This document shows, piece after piece, positions 21,510 to 22,787 of a DNA stretch of 22,787 bases. Both the position numbers and the translations under genes were made by a program. The notes below the pieces were generated by a model that was given only the letters and a program-made list of their open reading frames with translations, was not told the DNA's origin and did not search any database. Within the stretch, counting starts at the first letter, position 1; the number at the start of each line of letters is the position of its first letter. The DNA lies in assembly GCA_910587205.1 (NCBI GenBank), contig CAJULZ010000035.1, positions 1-22,787 of the forward strand, given 5' to 3'. This DNA comes from an uncultured Oscillospiraceae bacterium. GTDB lineage: Bacteria > Bacillota > Clostridia > Oscillospirales > Oscillospiraceae.

Positions 21510-22787
21510 TTAGACCCGCTTCCACACTGCGCCGCCGGGCACGTCTGTGACCTCGATGCCCTGGGCCTTCAGCTCGTCCCGGATGCGGTCCGCCTCGGCG
21601 AAGTTCTTGGCCTTTTTCGCTTCCGCCCGCTGAAGCACCAGCGCGTCGACGGCCTCGTCTCCCTCGCCCTGGACGGTGAACCCCCCGGAGGCGTTGGCCG
21701 TTTTGGCCTGGGCCGCCTCCTTCTCCCGCAGCTTCGCAGCTTGCTCCAGCAGGGACAGGGACAGCACCTGGTCGAAGCCGGCCAGCACCGCCCGCTTGGT
21801 CTTGTCGTTCACCGGCGCCTTCAGCACGTCGTACAGGCAAGTGATGCCCATGGAGGTGTTCAAATCGTTGCCCACCTGGGTGAGAAATTTCTCCTTCATC
21901 TGGGCGGCGGCCGCCTCGTCCACCTCGCCGTCCTCCCCGGTGAGGGCGGCAACCCGTTTGATGAGCTTGTTATAGGCCCCCGCCGCGTTGTCCAAATTCT
22001 CCCAGGAGAACGCCAGCCCCTTGCGGTAGTGGCTTTGCAGGCAGAAAAACCGGTAGGCCAGGGGGTCGTACCCCTTTTCCTCCAGCAGGGACACCGTGAG
22101 AAACTCCCCCTTAGACTTGGACATCTTGCCGGAATTGGTGTTCAGGTGGTGGACGTGGAACCACTGCCGGCACCAGGGATGGCCCAGGTACGCCTCCGAC
22201 TGGGCGATCTCGTTGGTGTGGTGGGGGAAGGCGTTGTCCACCCCGCCGCAGTGGAGGTCCAGGTATTCCCCGTTGAACTTCATGGAGATGCAGGAGCACT
22301 CGATATGCCAGCCGGGGTAGCCCACCCCCCAGGGGGAATCCCATTTCAGGGCCTGGTCCTCGAACTTGGACTTGGTGAACCAGAGGACAAAGTCGTTTTT
22401 GTTGCGCTTGTTCACGTCCTCCTCCACGCCTTCCCGGACGCCCACGGCCAGGTCGTCCTCATCGTGGTCGTTGAACACGTAGTAGCGGCTGAGCTTGGAG
22501 GTGTCAAAGTAGACGTTCCCCCCGGCAAGGTAGGCGTACCCCTTGTCCAGCAGGGCGGACACCACCTTGATGAACTCGTCGATGAGGCCGGTGGCGGGCT
22601 GGACCACGTCGGGAGTTTTGATGTTCAGCTTGGCGCAGTCCTCGAAAAAGGCGTCGGTGTAGAACTGGGCGATTTCCATCACGGATTTGTGCTCCCGCTT
22701 GGCTCCCTTGAGCATCTTGTCCTCGCCGGTGTCGGCGTCGGAGGCCAGATGGCCCACGTCGGTGATGTTCATCACCCGGTTCACGTC
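21510..22787 (-). CDS. cysS: cysteinyl-tRNA synthetase, N-terminus outside the window
   Basis: The C-terminal ~426 residues of a class I aminoacyl-tRNA synthetase that charges tRNA-Cys. The visible part starts DVNRVMNITDVGH, so roughly the first 50-60 residues, including the HIGH-type motif and the first zinc cysteine, are missing beyond the right edge. Zinc ligands are seen in GYPGWHIECSCIS (Cys) and in FPHHTNEIAQSEA (His, Glu). The ATP-binding signature is GKMSKSKG, preceded by an unusual WFHVHHLNTNS in place of the commoner short linker. The anticodon-binding region and a C-terminal tail (RAEAKKAKNFAEADRIRDEL, VTDVPGGAVWKRV) complete the protein, which ends in TAA at 21512-21510. Identification is firm, and only the start is unavailable. 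Confidence 0.97.
   Translation of the reverse strand, partial: DVNRVMNITDVGHLASDADTGEDKMLKGAKREHKSVMEIAQFYTDAFFEDCAKLNIKTPDVVQPATGLIDEFIKVVSALLDKGYAYLAGGNVYFDTSKLSRYYVFNDHDEDDLAVGVREGVEEDVNKRNKNDFVLWFTKSKFEDQALKWDSPWGVGYPGWHIECSCISMKFNGEYLDLHCGGVDNAFPHHTNEIAQSEAYLGHPWCRQWFHVHHLNTNSGKMSKSKGEFLTVSLLEEKGYDPLAYRFFCLQSHYRKGLAFSWENLDNAAGAYNKLIKRVAALTGEDGEVDEAAAAQMKEKFLTQVGNDLNTSMGITCLYDVLKAPVNDKTKRAVLAGFDQVLSLSLLEQAAKLREKEAAQAKTANASGGFTVQGEGDEAVDALVLQRAEAKKAKNFAEADRIRDELKAQGIEVTDVPGGAVWKRV

Overview
The window looks like a chromosomal piece of a high-GC gut Firmicute, most likely Oscillospiraceae in the Flavonifractor/Lawsonibacter/Pseudoflavonifractor range. The reasons are the very GC-rich coding sequence, Gram-positive style AGGAGG ribosome sites, textbook sigma-A promoters with 17-bp spacers, a YesM/YesN-type sensor pair, a BlaI/M56 pair, and an ABC sugar importer encoded without its own ATPase. 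The lineage is inferred from style, not from a phylogenetic marker.

Region 1 (1-4222, mostly minus strand): a two-component system and a small membrane protein. The kinase gene (1926-3773) has its own strong promoter and is followed by an AraC-type response regulator (614-1870) and a partial YesL/DUF624-like membrane protein that runs off the left edge. The 449-bp region 3774-4222 separates it from the divergently transcribed transport/catabolic operon and holds both promoters.

Region 2 (4223-14585, plus strand): one apparent seven-gene operon. It encodes a solute-binding lipoprotein, two permeases, a GH88 unsaturated glucuronyl hydrolase, a DUF2264 protein, a GH78 alpha-L-rhamnosidase-type enzyme and a GH2 beta-glucuronidase, and ends in a strong intrinsic terminator. 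No enzyme has a visible signal peptide, so the logic is import of an oligosaccharide followed by cytosolic removal of rhamnosyl, glucuronyl and 4,5-unsaturated glucuronyl residues. Rhamnose-glucuronate-capped glycans such as arabinogalactan side chains fit this set best, but the substrate is inferred.

Region 3 (14586-18343, plus strand): a BlaI-family repressor and a translationally overlapping M56 metallopeptidase antirepressor. The antirepressor lacks a recognisable penicillin-binding sensor. It carries a very large extracytoplasmic region with a 123-residue module in tandem duplicate.

Region 4 (18344-22787, minus strand): a convergent housekeeping block with a TldD/TldE(PmbA)-type protease pair behind a promoter dense in TATC/GATA elements, then cysteinyl-tRNA synthetase, partial at the right edge and followed by a possible decayed small ORF and a strong terminator. 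I saw no tRNA, rRNA, CRISPR array, transposase or phage gene. An intergenic repeat of a type familiar from gut Clostridia lies at about 18191-18283.
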